A stretch of 64,000 bases of DNA from positions 372,001 to 436,000 of the forward strand of contig LT606947.1 of NCBI GenBank assembly GCA_900095165.1. Direction: 5' to 3'. Positions 41,071 through 51,210 of this stretch are shown in pieces. The DNA is from Polynucleobacter necessarius. GTDB lineage: Bacteria > Pseudomonadota > Gammaproteobacteria > Burkholderiales > Burkholderiaceae. Within the stretch, counting starts at the first letter, position 1; every line of letters begins with the position of its first letter. The notes below the pieces were generated by a model that worked only from the letters and a program-made list of their open reading frames with translations, made no database searches and was not told where the DNA came from. The position numbers were made by a program, and so were the translations under genes.

Positions 41071-42192
41071 ATGAGTCTTTTACTCTCCAGCTATACGCTT
41101 AGCTCCCCCAAGGGTGATTTGGCCCTCCAAAATCGCATCGTAGTGGCGCCTATGTGCCAGTATTCAGCTGTTAATGGAGAGGCCCAGGACCGGCATTTAA
41201 TGCACTGGGCCAACCTCCTCAATAGTGGGGCGGGCTTATTCATTATTGAGGCTACTGGCGTGACACTGGAGGGCCGTATTACACCCGCTTGCTTGGGGTT
41301 GTGGGATGACCGCACTGAGGCCGTCCTGAAGGACAAGCTCAGTAGAGCCCGTAAGCTAGCTCCTAAAACTCCTGTATTTATTCAGCTGGCTCACGCCGGT
41401 CGGAAAGCCTCCAGCGCAACCCCTTGGGATGGGGGCCAATTGTTATCTAAAGAGCAGGGTGGCTGGGAAACGGTTGCCCCTTCGGCCATTCCGCAACTCA
41501 AAGACGAGCGCTTGCCACATGAGCTCTCTAAAGCGGAATTGCAAGACCTGATCGCCGCATTTGTTGTTGCGGCGCAGCGTTCCAAGCGCATTGGGGTCGA
41601 TGGTATTGAGCTGCACGGAGCGCATGGTTATCTCCTGCATCAGTTTTTATCTCCGATCGCCAATCAACGTACTGATGAATACGGTGGTTCTTTTGGGAAC
41701 CGTATCCGCTTCCCATTGGAATTGTTTGCGGCAGTACGCAAAGCGTATCAAGGGGTGCTGGGCATTCGGATCTCTGCAAGTGATTGGATTGAGGGCGGCT
41801 GGACCCCCCAAGAGACTGCTGACTTTTCATCTCTCTTAAAACCCCTTGGCTGTGATTTTGTCCACATCTTCTCGGGTGGCATTTCACCATTGCAGAAGAT
41901 TGCCATAGGACCAAACTATCAAGTGCCGTTTGCCAAAATTGTAAAAGAACAATCGGGTTTGCCTACGATGACAGTTGGCCTGATCACTGAGCCACAGCAA
42001 GCGGAGAATATCTTACAAAAGGGAGATGCTGATTTAATTGCCTTGGCCAGGGCATTTTTATATAAGCCAAGGTGGGCCTGGGAAGCGGCCGCGGTTTTAG
42101 GTGCTACCGTACCCTCAAATGAGCGTTATTGGCGCTGTTTGCCGCGTGAGGCTCAAGCCATATTTGGTGATGTAAAAGTATGGCAACGATAA
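41071..42192 (+). CDS. NADH:flavin oxidoreductase, Old Yellow Enzyme family (YqjM/NamA type)
   Basis: FMN-dependent ene-reductase acting on activated alkenes; physiological substrate unknown. 373 residues. YqjM-class features: PMCQYSAVNGEAQDRHLMHW (flavin-contacting Cys), HGAHGYLLHQFLSP (FMN and substrate His pair), NQRTDEYGGSFGNRIRFPLE and the C-terminal LARAFLYKPRWAWEAA. Divergent from mmsA, with 150 bases between the starts. Intact. Confidence 0.9.
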   Translation: MSLLLSSYTLSSPKGDLALQNRIVVAPMCQYSAVNGEAQDRHLMHWANLLNSGAGLFIIEATGVTLEGRITPACLGLWDDRTEAVLKDKLSRARKLAPKTPVFIQLAHAGRKASSATPWDGGQLLSKEQGGWETVAPSAIPQLKDERLPHELSKAELQDLIAAFVVAAQRSKRIGVDGIELHGAHGYLLHQFLSPIANQRTDEYGGSFGNRIRFPLELFAAVRKAYQGVLGIRISASDWIEGGWTPQETADFSSLLKPLGCDFVHIFSGGISPLQKIAIGPNYQVPFAKIVKEQSGLPTMTVGLITEPQQAENILQKGDADLIALARAFLYKPRWAWEAAAVLGATVPSNERYWRCLPREAQAIFGDVKVWQR

Positions 42193-42235
42193 TTCATATC
42201 AAACAAGAAATAAAATCAAGTTACTGGAGACTCAT

Positions 42236-43214
42236 ATGAAATCAATCAAACTCATTTGCCGTTCCTTGGCCATCCTTAGTATTGCATTGGGCTCTAACTT
42301 TGCTAGTGCCCAAGCATTTCCGGATCGACCTATTACATTAGTTGTCCCTAATCCACCAGGAGGCCTTGTGGATAGCTCAGCGCGTTTGTTGAGTGAGCCG
42401 CTGACTCGAGTGATTGGGCAGCCAGTCATTGTGGATAACAAGCCGGGTGCCAGTGGAAATACTGCTTACCAATATGTTGCTAAGGCTAAACCAGATGGCT
42501 ATACCTTACTGATTTCATATTCGGGTTATCACGTTGGCAATCCTTCGCTGATGGATAAGTTGCCATGGGATCCCATTAAAGATTTTTCTCCGGTAGCGCT
42601 TCTTACAGTTTCGACGAATGTGATTGCAGTGCACCCATCCATACCAGCTAATAACTTAAAAGAATTCATTGCTTATGCCAAAGCGAATCCTGGCAAGTTA
42701 AATTACGCATCGCAAGGTAATGGTTCCGTATCTCACATTGGTACAGAAATTTTTAAACAAAATACTGGCGTGGATATTGTTCACGTGCCATACAAAGGCT
42801 CTGGGCCTGCGGTTCAGGATGTATTGGCTGGTCAGGTGCAGCTATTTATTACAACGCCACCTTCAGTCATGCAGCATGTGCAAAGTGACAAGCTCAAGGG
42901 TCTAGCTGTTACTGGAAAAAATCGCCATCCTGGCATGCCTAATGTTCCTACTGCCGCCGAGGCAAGCTTGCCTTCATTTCAACTGGAGTCGTGGGTAAGC
43001 TCTCTATGCGCCAGCAGGAATGCCAGCACCAGTTATTGCCAAGCTAACTGACTCCGTTAAGAAAGGCCTTGCCTTGCTTGAGGTAAAAGAGCGTTCTGAT
43101 GCGGCTGGTGTTGAGTTGCGCTATCTCACGCCAACCCAGATGGATGCCTTGCTGAAAAAAGAACTGCCATACTTGGACAAAGCAATTAAATCAGCCAACA
43201 TCAAGTTGGATTAA
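42236..43214 (+). pseudogene. Tripartite tricarboxylate transporter receptor (Bug/TctC family), frameshifted
   Basis: Periplasmic solute-binding protein of the Bug family, typically for carboxylates. Signal peptide with cleavage after FASAQ; mature motifs FPDRPITLVVPNPPGG, VIVDNKPGASGN, KAKPDGYTLL, GSVSHIGTEIFKQ and VPYKGSGPAVQDVLAGQVQ. The frame leaves family sequence at QLESWV; APAGMPAPVIAKLTDSVKKGL continues in the next frame. Deleting one A from the AA at 42997-42998 gives VALYAPAGMPAP and a 325-residue protein. No tctA or tctB membrane genes are nearby, as is usual for orphan Bug receptors of this order. Confidence 0.86.
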
Positions 43215-43259
43215 AGTCTAAATTAACTCCTATTTAAATATTAAATTGAAGAAATACCG

Positions 43260-43919
43260 ATGAAGCAACACTCCGTTAGAGAAACATGGCTGGAAGACGC
43301 CGTTAGACATTTAGAGCTCGTGTTCTCAAAGGCAGGGTATGCCATTCCGTCAGCGAGAGTGTCTTGTGGCTTTCCGGCGTCTAGCAGTCCAAAAACAACG
43401 CTAGGGCAGTGCTGGCCTCGTGAGCGTTCTGGCGAAGGGGTGAATGAGATCTTCATTTCTCCCAAGCTAGATGATCCCGTACAGTTGTTGGATACCCTGC
43501 TGCATGAGTTGTGCCATGCGGTAGATGATTGCTTTAGCGGCCACGGTGAAGACTTTAAAGGTATTGCTCAGGCTGTTGGTTTGGAGGATCCCGCCAGAAT
43601 GGCGCATGCAACAGAAGAGTTAATGGTGCGTTTGATGATGATTAGCCAAGAGCTAGGCCCATATCCACATCAGGCGATTGTTTTCCCGCCACCAAGACCA
43701 AGTAATGCCAGTCGCAATAAAGCCAAATGTGGGCAGTGTGGATACGAAGTTACGCTATTAAAGAAATGGGCTACCTATGGAGCACCCATTTGCCCCAAAG
43801 ACAATATTCGCATGCAAGAAGCGATTATTGAAACAATTGAAAATACGACTGAGCACGATACTGAATCTGTTACCGGCTCAAAATCCAAGGCGGATGAAAT
43901 CCGCCGCGCTATTAGTTGA
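43260..43919 (+). CDS. SprT-like zinc metallopeptidase-domain protein
   Basis: 219-residue protein with an HExxH zinc motif (LLHELCHAVDDCFSGHGEDFKGIA, third ligand likely the His in GHGEDF) and a C-terminal zinc ribbon (KCGQCGYEVTL, then YGAPICPKD). This combination is that of SprT/SprT-like domain proteins. The bacterial role is not settled; related eukaryotic SPRTN cleaves DNA-protein crosslinks. Function is therefore only suggested. The next gene starts six bases downstream. Confidence 0.8.
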   Translation: MKQHSVRETWLEDAVRHLELVFSKAGYAIPSARVSCGFPASSSPKTTLGQCWPRERSGEGVNEIFISPKLDDPVQLLDTLLHELCHAVDDCFSGHGEDFKGIAQAVGLEDPARMAHATEELMVRLMMISQELGPYPHQAIVFPPPRPSNASRNKAKCGQCGYEVTLLKKWATYGAPICPKDNIRMQEAIIETIENTTEHDTESVTGSKSKADEIRRAIS

Positions 43920-43924
43920 TAGTT

Positions 43925-45985
43925 ATGAATCAGGCTTATTCATCGATGACTCAGCAAATGCTTCAGGCATTTCAGGGGCAGCATTTAGAAACAGCCGAGA
44001 GGCTGGCAAAAATGATCTTAAAAGTAAAGCCCAAAGATTTGGTGGCTTTGCAGGTCTATGGCCTTTCTTTGGCCACGCAGGGGCGTATTCCTGAGTCCGT
44101 AGATCCTCTTCACAAAGCATCCCAGCAGGATCCAAAAAATCCAGAGCTCTTATCGAATCTTGCTAAAGCCCAGCATGGTGCCGAGTTGTATGTCAAAGCA
44201 ATCGAAACATATAAAAAACTAGATAAGTTAATTCCGAATAATGCTCAAATTCTTACGGACATGGGAACTGCTTTTGCAAGAAGCAAGCAGTATGATAACG
44301 CTTTAGTTCTTCTAAATAAGGCAATTGAAATTGGGCCAGATTATTTTTTGGCTTGGTCAAATAGAGGTAATCTTTATTCCGATCTGCGCTTATATGATGC
44401 TGCAATTGAAAGTTATAAGCGAGCGCTGGAATTAAATCCCCAGTACTCTGAGGGTTGGACCAACTTTGGAAATGCACTCTTTTCTTTGTCTAGGTTTGAG
44501 CAAGCTAGGGCGGCGCATGAGGAGGCTCTCAGACTTGATCCAGAATTCGGAGAAGCTTGGTCAAATTATGGAAATTGTCTTCTCGAGCTAAAGCTCGCTG
44601 ATGAGGCATTTGAGGCCTATGAGAGAGCGTACAACATACAACCCCTTGTCCCATATTTAATGGGTCAATATTTTGCGGCAAAGGCAAACCTTTGCATTTG
44701 GGATGGGTCGCCATCACCAGAGGAGCTGCTTGATTTTGTTTCTAGTGGACACAGAGTGACGATCCCGTTTAATTTGCTGCAGACTAATGCAAGACCTGGG
44801 CTGCAGAAAATTTGTGCAGCTATATTTTCAAATGACCGATTCCCATTGGCAAAAAGTCTGCAACACAAAATTTGTTCTAGCGATAGCGCTAGAAAGATTC
44901 GAGTGGGATATTTTTCATCAGATTTCAGGGAGCACCCCGTCGGAATTTTGATGCAAAATTTGATCGATGCGCATGATCGTTCGCAGTTTGAAGTGTATGG
45001 ATTTTTTCTTAATTCCAAGATTGGGGATTCTATCGAGACTAGTTTGGTGCGAAATTTTGATAAAACCTTAGATATTTATGGTCTGAGCGATCCGGCTGCA
45101 TTGGATTTAATAAGGGCGCAGTCGCTTGATATAGCAATCGACCTTAATGGGCATACTAGCGGGGCAAGAACTGCACTATTTGCAAAAAAGATCGCCCCCA
45201 TCCAGGTTAATTATCTCGGTTATGCGGGTACTTCGGGCGCTAGATTTTATGATGCTCTGATAGCGGATAAGGTTGTGATTCCCCTTGAGCAGCAGGTACA
45301 TTACTCTGAAAAGGTTCTGTATCTTCCAAATTCATTTTTTCCAGTTGATACAAGCATTCCATATGAAAGTTTTGGGGAAACCCCTTCCAGATCGAGTCAA
45401 GGGCTGCCTGAATCTGAGTTTGTGTTTGCTTGCTTTAACAGCGCGTATAAGATAACTCCACATATTTTTGATATTTGGATGAATCTCTTGAAAAATATTG
45501 CAAATAGTGTCTTATGGCTCTCAACCCCATCCGCTAAAGCTATTGCCAACTTACAGCGCGAGGCAATTAGTAGGGGGGTAGATTCATCAAGATTGGTATT
45601 CGCATCTCGGACTCCTGGGCGAAAAGAGCATTTAAGTCGCTTGCGCCTTGCGGATCTATTTTTGGATACTCCCAATTACAATGCCCATGCTACCGCAGCA
45701 GATGCTTTGTGGGCGGGCTTGCCTATACTAACTTTAATTGGGGACACATTCGCCGGAAGGGTGGCGGCCAGTCAACTTAGCGCTCTGAGCCTGAAAGAGA
45801 TGATTGTTCATTCTAATCAGGAATATTACGACAAGGCATTGGTGCTAGCAACTCAACCTGATTTGTTAAATAATATCCGTAATAAAATAGAGGTAAATCG
45901 ACATAGCTCCCCTCTATTTGATACAAAACAATATGTAAAAGATTTGGAGTCAATCTATCTTGGATTGCTTAAGCCTTCTACATAG
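43925..45985 (+). CDS. TPR protein with OGT-like glycosyltransferase domain (GT41)
   Basis: 686 residues. N-terminal tetratricopeptide repeats occupy about residues 10-240 (for example YDNALVLLNKAIEIGPDYFL, YDAAIESYKRALELNPQY, FEQARAAHEEALRLDPEF). The C-terminal about 360 residues match O-GlcNAc transferase/SPINDLY: YFSSDFREHPVG, DLNGHTSGARTALFA, QVNYLGYAGTSGA, RLVFASRTPGRKEHLSR, DTPNYNAHATAADALWAG and GDTFAGRVAASQL. It probably transfers a sugar to protein Ser/Thr in the cytoplasm; donor and target are unknown. ATG 43925 is preferred to in-frame TTG 43916. The gene looks more AT-rich than its neighbours. The 3' end overlaps dnaQ (opposite strand) by eight bases. Confidence 0.88.
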   Translation: MNQAYSSMTQQMLQAFQGQHLETAERLAKMILKVKPKDLVALQVYGLSLATQGRIPESVDPLHKASQQDPKNPELLSNLAKAQHGAELYVKAIETYKKLDKLIPNNAQILTDMGTAFARSKQYDNALVLLNKAIEIGPDYFLAWSNRGNLYSDLRLYDAAIESYKRALELNPQYSEGWTNFGNALFSLSRFEQARAAHEEALRLDPEFGEAWSNYGNCLLELKLADEAFEAYERAYNIQPLVPYLMGQYFAAKANLCIWDGSPSPEELLDFVSSGHRVTIPFNLLQTNARPGLQKICAAIFSNDRFPLAKSLQHKICSSDSARKIRVGYFSSDFREHPVGILMQNLIDAHDRSQFEVYGFFLNSKIGDSIETSLVRNFDKTLDIYGLSDPAALDLIRAQSLDIAIDLNGHTSGARTALFAKKIAPIQVNYLGYAGTSGARFYDALIADKVVIPLEQQVHYSEKVLYLPNSFFPVDTSIPYESFGETPSRSSQGLPESEFVFACFNSAYKITPHIFDIWMNLLKNIANSVLWLSTPSAKAIANLQREAISRGVDSSRLVFASRTPGRKEHLSRLRLADLFLDTPNYNAHATAADALWAGLPILTLIGDTFAGRVAASQLSALSLKEMIVHSNQEYYDKALVLATQPDLLNNIRNKIEVNRHSSPLFDTKQYVKDLESIYLGLLKPST

Positions 45986-46691
45986 TGCTTGTGCCGACAG
46001 AACTCCAAGCGAGGTCCTTTTTACTTGCTTTGGCAATTTCACCTAAGATCTTTTCATGGAGCTCGCAATCTTCTGGGCTGGCTGTCATGAGCTTGAGTTT
46101 CGTAGGCAGAGCTTTCATTTGCCCAGATTCATCGGCCCCCATGGTGTAATCAATCAGATCAATCGAAAGATCTTCTTGACCACGCGTCATCGCCACATAA
46201 ACTTCTGCCAATAACTGTGCGTCAAGCAAAGCGCCGTGTAAGGTGCGGTGTTGATTGCTAATGGCAAATCGTTCGCAGAGTGCATCTAGCGAGTTACGCT
46301 TGCCCGGAAACATTTGACGAGCATCTAAAAGGGTGTCGGTAACTTTAGATGCAAAACCCCTAAAAGGAGGGCGCTTTAGCAAAGCAAATTCGTTATCCAA
46401 GAATCCTAAGTCAAACGCTGCGTTATGAATGACTACTTCAGCGCCATCAACAAACTCAATCAACTCTTCCACAATATTGGCAAATACCGGCTTGTCGGAC
46501 AGAAATTCGCGGGAGAGGCCGTGAACGGCAAATGCGCCTGCATCAATATCGCGCTCAGGGTTAATGTAGTAATGGAAAGTGCGATCGGTTAATCGACGGC
46601 CCACCATTTCAACGCAACCGATTTCAATAATGCGATCGCCCGTGGCAGGGTTTAGTCCAGTGGTTTCGGTGTCGAGAATAACTTGACGCAT
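45978..46691 (-). CDS. dnaQ: DNA polymerase III epsilon subunit (proofreading exonuclease)
   Basis: 3'-5' exonuclease of the replicative polymerase. 237 residues; Exo I LDTETTGLNPATGDRIIEIG, Exo II HNAAFDLGFLDNEF, Exo III-epsilon HGALLDAQLLAEVY are all present, so the catalytic acids (D, E, D, H, D) are kept. It lacks only an obviously conserved C-terminal clamp motif, which is poorly conserved. ATG 46689-46691 overlaps the stop of the RND gene (TAATG), so it may be read from the efflux transcript. Confidence 0.95.
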   Translation of the reverse strand: MRQVILDTETTGLNPATGDRIIEIGCVEMVGRRLTDRTFHYYINPERDIDAGAFAVHGLSREFLSDKPVFANIVEELIEFVDGAEVVIHNAAFDLGFLDNEFALLKRPPFRGFASKVTDTLLDARQMFPGKRNSLDALCERFAISNQHRTLHGALLDAQLLAEVYVAMTRGQEDLSIDLIDYTMGADESGQMKALPTKLKLMTASPEDCELHEKILGEIAKASKKDLAWSSVGTSTM

Positions 46692-49600
46692 TAGGTGCCT
46701 TCTAAAACAGATGAGGGGATTTCCATTGGGCCATTACCTGCATATTTATCCAAATATAAATAGATCACAGGTGTAATGATGAGTGTTACAAATTGCGAGA
46801 AGATGAGTCCGCCTGCAACGCTAATACCAAGTGGCCGACGTAATTCCGCACCGGCGCCTAAGCCGAATGCAATAAGAAGAGCGCCCATCAGTGCGGCAAT
46901 CGTTGTCATCATGATGGGGCGGAAACGTAAGATGCAAGCTTCGCGAATAGCTTTCTCGGGTGACATGTCTTGATTACGCTGTGCATCCAAGGCGAAGTCA
47001 ATCATCAAGATGGCATTCTTCTTCACGATACCAATAAGCAGCAAAATACCAATCGAAGCAACAATGGTTAACTTAAATCCAAAGATGCGCAATGACAAAA
47101 TGGCGCCAATCGCAGCGGAGGATAGGCCGGCTAAAATAGTTAAAGGATGAATGTAACTCTCATAGAGCACGCCTAGCAAAATATAAATCACACCCAGTGC
47201 CGCTAAGATCAATATGATTTGACCGGATTGATTATCTTTAAACACGGCAGCGTCGCCACCATAACTCGTAATAATCGAAGGGGGTAATCCCACCTCCTTA
47301 ACGAAACCATCAATTGCCTTGGTGGCGTCACCCAGGAAGACATCTGGAGCCAAGTTAAATGAGATCGTTACTGCCGGAATTTGCCCTTGATGATTAACGG
47401 CTGTTGGCCCAATAGTGCGGACAAAGCTGGCCAAGCTGGATAAGGGAATTAATTTATCCGTGGCACGACCTCTGACATAGACTTTATTCAGATCAGTTTC
47501 AAATTGACGATCATTCTCAGCGGTTTCTAGAATGACGTAATAGGTGTTCACCGGCGTGTAGATTGTGGATACCTGCCGCTCACCAAAAGAGTTGTAGAGT
47601 GCATTACGAATATCGGCAATAGTGACCCCTGCGCTAGCCGCTTGCTCACGATTGATCTCGATTTTGACATTGAGGCCTTTAAGCTGGGAGTCGCTAGTCA
47701 CATCGCGGAAGATGGGGTCAGCGCGCATTTTTTGTTTGAGCTTCTCCGCCCATTCATTTACGCCCTCGAAGCCAACGCTCTGCAAAGTAAATTGGTAGCG
47801 ACTCTTACTGCTGCGTCCACCTAGTTGTAAATTTTGAACTGGACGCATGTACACCTGTAAGCCTGGTATCTCTTTGAACTTATTGCGCAGGCCTTCAATA
47901 ACCTTGCCCATCTTCTCGCGATCACCCTTGGGCTTGAGGATGATGAAAAAACGTCCCGTGTTACGTCCAGCACTTTGACCGCCACCTAGGATTGAGATTG
48001 AATTGGCGACGTTAGGATCGTTATTAACAATCTCTGCAGCACGATCTTGCAGTTCCAGCATGGTCTTGAAGGAGGCGTCTTCTGAGGCCTCAGTAGTTGC
48101 TGTAATTTGGTCGATATCCTCTTCTGAAAAAAAGTCTTTTGGGCTATATGCGAATAGGGCGATAGTGATAAAGAAAGAAGTAATCGCCACCCACAATACT
48201 TTTTTGCGATTGACTAGCGCCAAGTCTAAATAGTGAATGTAGGTTTTGAGAGAGTAGTCAAATATCCGATCAAACTTTTTCGTGATGGCATATTCTTTTG
48301 AGTGATCGCCAGGTTTTGGTAAGAAGCGGCTGCAGAGTAAGGGTACTACAGTGAGAGAGACAACTGCTGAAACCAAAATAGACAGTGACACCACCACTGC
48401 AAACTCTCTAAAAAGTAGGCCAATTGGACCGCCCATAAAGAAGAGGTGGATGAATACTGCTACTAATGAAATTGAAATGGAGATGATGGTGAAACCAACC
48501 TCTTTGCTGTCCTTGAGCGAGGCCTTTAGAGGATCCATGCCTTGCTCGATATAGCGCATGATGTTCTCTAGAACAACGATGGCATCGTCCACCACAAGTC
48601 CAACAGCAAGCGTGATTCCTAAGGGGGAAATATTGTCTAAGCTGTAGCCTAAAAAGTAGAGTAAGAAGAAGGCGCCAATTAAGGAGATTGGTAAACTTAC
48701 AGAAGGGATCAGGGTTGCGGATAGTCGCTTCAGGAACAAGAAAATGACGAGAACCACCAAAAGAATGGTTAGGATCAGAGTCAAATTAACGTCATGAATT
48801 GCTTCAATAATTGATAGAGAGCGGTCATTGATTAATGTCAGCTGAATTGAAGCTGGCATTTGCTCCTTAAATGTCGGCAGTAATTTTTTGATTGCCGCAA
48901 CTACATCAATTGTATTGGCATTAGGCTGACGCATGATGCCAATCGCAATCGAGCGCTCGCCGCCCGAAGTAGCAAAAGTCTTGACATCCTCAAAGCTTTC
49001 TTGCACATCTGCAACGTCTCTAAGGTAGACCGGCAGGCCATTGCGTTGAGCAATGACGAGATTGGCGAATTCATCTGCCTTGACAAGCTGTGGGTTGGCG
49101 TAAATCGTAATGAGCCGGCGGGGGCCATCTAGGGTTCCCACGGGGCTATTGGTATTGGCCTTATTGATTGCAAGTGCTAATTCTTCCATGGTGATGTTTC
49201 GGCTGCCCAAAGCATCTGGTCGCGCGCTGACACGAACCGCATAGCGTTTAGCCCAATAAACTAAGACTTGTGAAACGCCAGTGATTGTGGATAACGATGG
49301 TGCTAGTAGATTTTCTGCATAGGCATTGATCTCGGACAGGCTCATCGATGGAGAGCTCATCCGAATCACGAGCACCGCTGTATCTGCTGGATTAATCTTG
49401 CGGTAGGACGGTGGCACCGTCATTTCAATCGGGAGCCTTCGTTGAGCACGTAAGAGGGCTGCCTGAACATCCACAGCCGCTTTATCAATATCACGGTCGT
49501 TCGTAAACTCGAGGGTGATGCTAGTGGAGCCAAGCGTATTGGTTGAGCTAATGGCTTTGATGCCATCAATCGTTGAGAATTCTTTTTCTAGGGGCAGCGC

Positions 49601-49789
49601 CACTGAGAACGCCATATTTTCAGGGGCAGCTTCAGGAAGGCTGGCGCTAACGGAAATAATCGGCGTATTAAAGCTAGGTAGCGCTGCAACCGGAATCTTG
49701 AAGTATGCAACGGTACCGGCAATGACTGTTGCAATGGATAACAGCATCGTCATCACGGGCCGTCTGATGCATAACTCAGAAAGCGTCAT
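46691..49789 (-). CDS. RND-family efflux transporter permease (AcrB/MdtB-like)
   Basis: Proton-driven inner-membrane pump, 1032 residues, full family length, intact. Two repeats of a large periplasmic loop between helices 1-2 and 7-8; MTLSELCIRRPVMTMLLSI at the N-terminus, GLVVDDAIVVLENIMRYIEQG in helix 4 (proton-relay Asp pair), and the GIVKKNAILMIDFA repeat in the second half. It overlaps its membrane fusion protein gene by four bases (ATGA, 49786-49789). That partner gene is frameshifted, so the pump may lack its adaptor. No outer-membrane channel gene is in the window. Substrate unknown. Confidence 0.92.
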   Translation of the reverse strand: MTLSELCIRRPVMTMLLSIATVIAGTVAYFKIPVAALPSFNTPIISVSASLPEAAPENMAFSVALPLEKEFSTIDGIKAISSTNTLGSTSITLEFTNDRDIDKAAVDVQAALLRAQRRLPIEMTVPPSYRKINPADTAVLVIRMSSPSMSLSEINAYAENLLAPSLSTITGVSQVLVYWAKRYAVRVSARPDALGSRNITMEELALAINKANTNSPVGTLDGPRRLITIYANPQLVKADEFANLVIAQRNGLPVYLRDVADVQESFEDVKTFATSGGERSIAIGIMRQPNANTIDVVAAIKKLLPTFKEQMPASIQLTLINDRSLSIIEAIHDVNLTLILTILLVVLVIFLFLKRLSATLIPSVSLPISLIGAFFLLYFLGYSLDNISPLGITLAVGLVVDDAIVVLENIMRYIEQGMDPLKASLKDSKEVGFTIISISISLVAVFIHLFFMGGPIGLLFREFAVVVSLSILVSAVVSLTVVPLLCSRFLPKPGDHSKEYAITKKFDRIFDYSLKTYIHYLDLALVNRKKVLWVAITSFFITIALFAYSPKDFFSEEDIDQITATTEASEDASFKTMLELQDRAAEIVNNDPNVANSISILGGGQSAGRNTGRFFIILKPKGDREKMGKVIEGLRNKFKEIPGLQVYMRPVQNLQLGGRSSKSRYQFTLQSVGFEGVNEWAEKLKQKMRADPIFRDVTSDSQLKGLNVKIEINREQAASAGVTIADIRNALYNSFGERQVSTIYTPVNTYYVILETAENDRQFETDLNKVYVRGRATDKLIPLSSLASFVRTIGPTAVNHQGQIPAVTISFNLAPDVFLGDATKAIDGFVKEVGLPPSIITSYGGDAAVFKDNQSGQIILILAALGVIYILLGVLYESYIHPLTILAGLSSAAIGAILSLRIFGFKLTIVASIGILLLIGIVKKNAILMIDFALDAQRNQDMSPEKAIREACILRFRPIMMTTIAALMGALLIAFGLGAGAELRRPLGISVAGGLIFSQFVTLIITPVIYLYLDKYAGNGPMEIPSSVLEGT

Positions 49790-51094
49790 TTTGTCTCGGG
49801 AGTAGGGGTCGCTGCTTTGGCTGGAACAGATGCAGTGGCTTGTTTTTTTGCTTCACGGATCTTGCTACCAGGGCGCAAGTTTTGTTTGCCCTCAACAACT
49901 ATGCGTGAGCCGGATTCGATGCCGCTAATGATAGAGGTGCCCTGATATTCGTAGATCACTTTAATTGGTTTGGACTGTACCTTATCGTCCTTATCAACCA
50001 CATAAACCAAGCGACCTTTCGGGCTAATGACAATAGCTTCAGATGGCACCGCAATGGCATCTTTGAAGGTATTAGCATTTAATGAGACACGAGCAAATTG
50101 CCCTGGCAATAAAGTCATCTTCTCATTTGGAATTTGAGCGCGCACACGCACTGCTGCAATGCTGGTGTCTACTTGGTTATCAATAACAAGTACCTCGCCT
50201 TCATAAACAGCTGTAGCATCATTACCAACACTGACTTTGACTTTAAGTGGGGTGTCTGCTTGCTTGCCTTCCATTAACAAAAGGATATCCTTCTCGGGCA
50301 CAACAAATTGAACGTTGATCGGGTCTAGTTGAGTGATGGTCGCCATGGATCCAACGCTAGAGGTTGCGGAGCTGGTAGCAGTAGTTACAACGTTGCTTGC
50401 CTGCACTGGCGATCCTGGAAATACGTTGATGATGCCTGCGCGTCCTGCGATAGGTGAGCGGATGGAGTCATAGGAGAGTTGAACCTCGGCAGAGCGTGCT
50501 GCTGCCTGGGCCGATTTTGCATTAGCAAGTGAAGTTTCTAAGCCTGCTTTAGAGATAAAGTTTTTGGTAACCAGCTCCTTAGCGCGAAGATATTGTTTTT
50601 GAGAATCATCGGCCAATGCTTTTAGTTTTTCATAATTGGCACGATCGTTGCGATCATCCAGAGTAAAGAGGAGTTCACCCTCTTTAACCTCTTGCCCATC
50701 CTTAATGTGGATGGTTTTGACTGTATTTGTAGTCATTGGACGAATATCTACAATGCTGCTGGAAATAATCGTACCTGTAGCTTCAATGATTAGGGGGATA
50801 TCCTTTTTTCTCGACAACCACACTCGTAATCGTTTGTGGACCACCTGTTTTACCGGTGGCAGGGAGGATGTAGTCGAACGCCTTTGAGCCGGCATACAAG
50901 ATAACCAGCACAATCAAAATCCGCCATTTGTATTTAATGGTGAATTCTTTGACAGTCGCGTAGTCTAATTTTTTGACTTTATAAAAGTAGGGCGAGAGTT
51001 TTTGCCAAAGCCTGCACAGGAGCGTCTTTACCGAATTTTTAATCGCAGATAGCTTGGCAACTGCTTTATCTAAGGCTGATTCAATTTTTGACAC
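49786..51094 (-). pseudogene. RND efflux membrane fusion protein (HlyD/AcrA family), frameshifted in a homopolymer
   Basis: Periplasmic adaptor linking the RND pump to an outer-membrane channel. The N-terminal part from GTG 51092-51094 has a cytoplasmic basic segment and one helix (WRILIVLVILYAGSKAFDYI), then PQTITSVVVEKK. It leaves the family after an A6 run (T6 on the plus strand, 50804-50809) and stops at 50783. The rest (DIPLIIEATGTI, PIAGRAGIINVFPGS, LPGQFARVSL) is in the next frame. With A5 the join reads VVEKKDIPLI and the protein is 435 residues. A homopolymer indel could be a sequencing error or could be partly bypassed by slippage. Confidence 0.83.
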
Positions 51095-51210
51095 GGTCTC
51101 GACTTTTTTCTTGGCTCTATATGGGATTAGCGGTGGATTCTGTACCAGCTCTGAATACGTTCATTCTCTCATAAGACCGTCAAAAACTGGCTTGCCGACA
51201 CCCATCCAGC

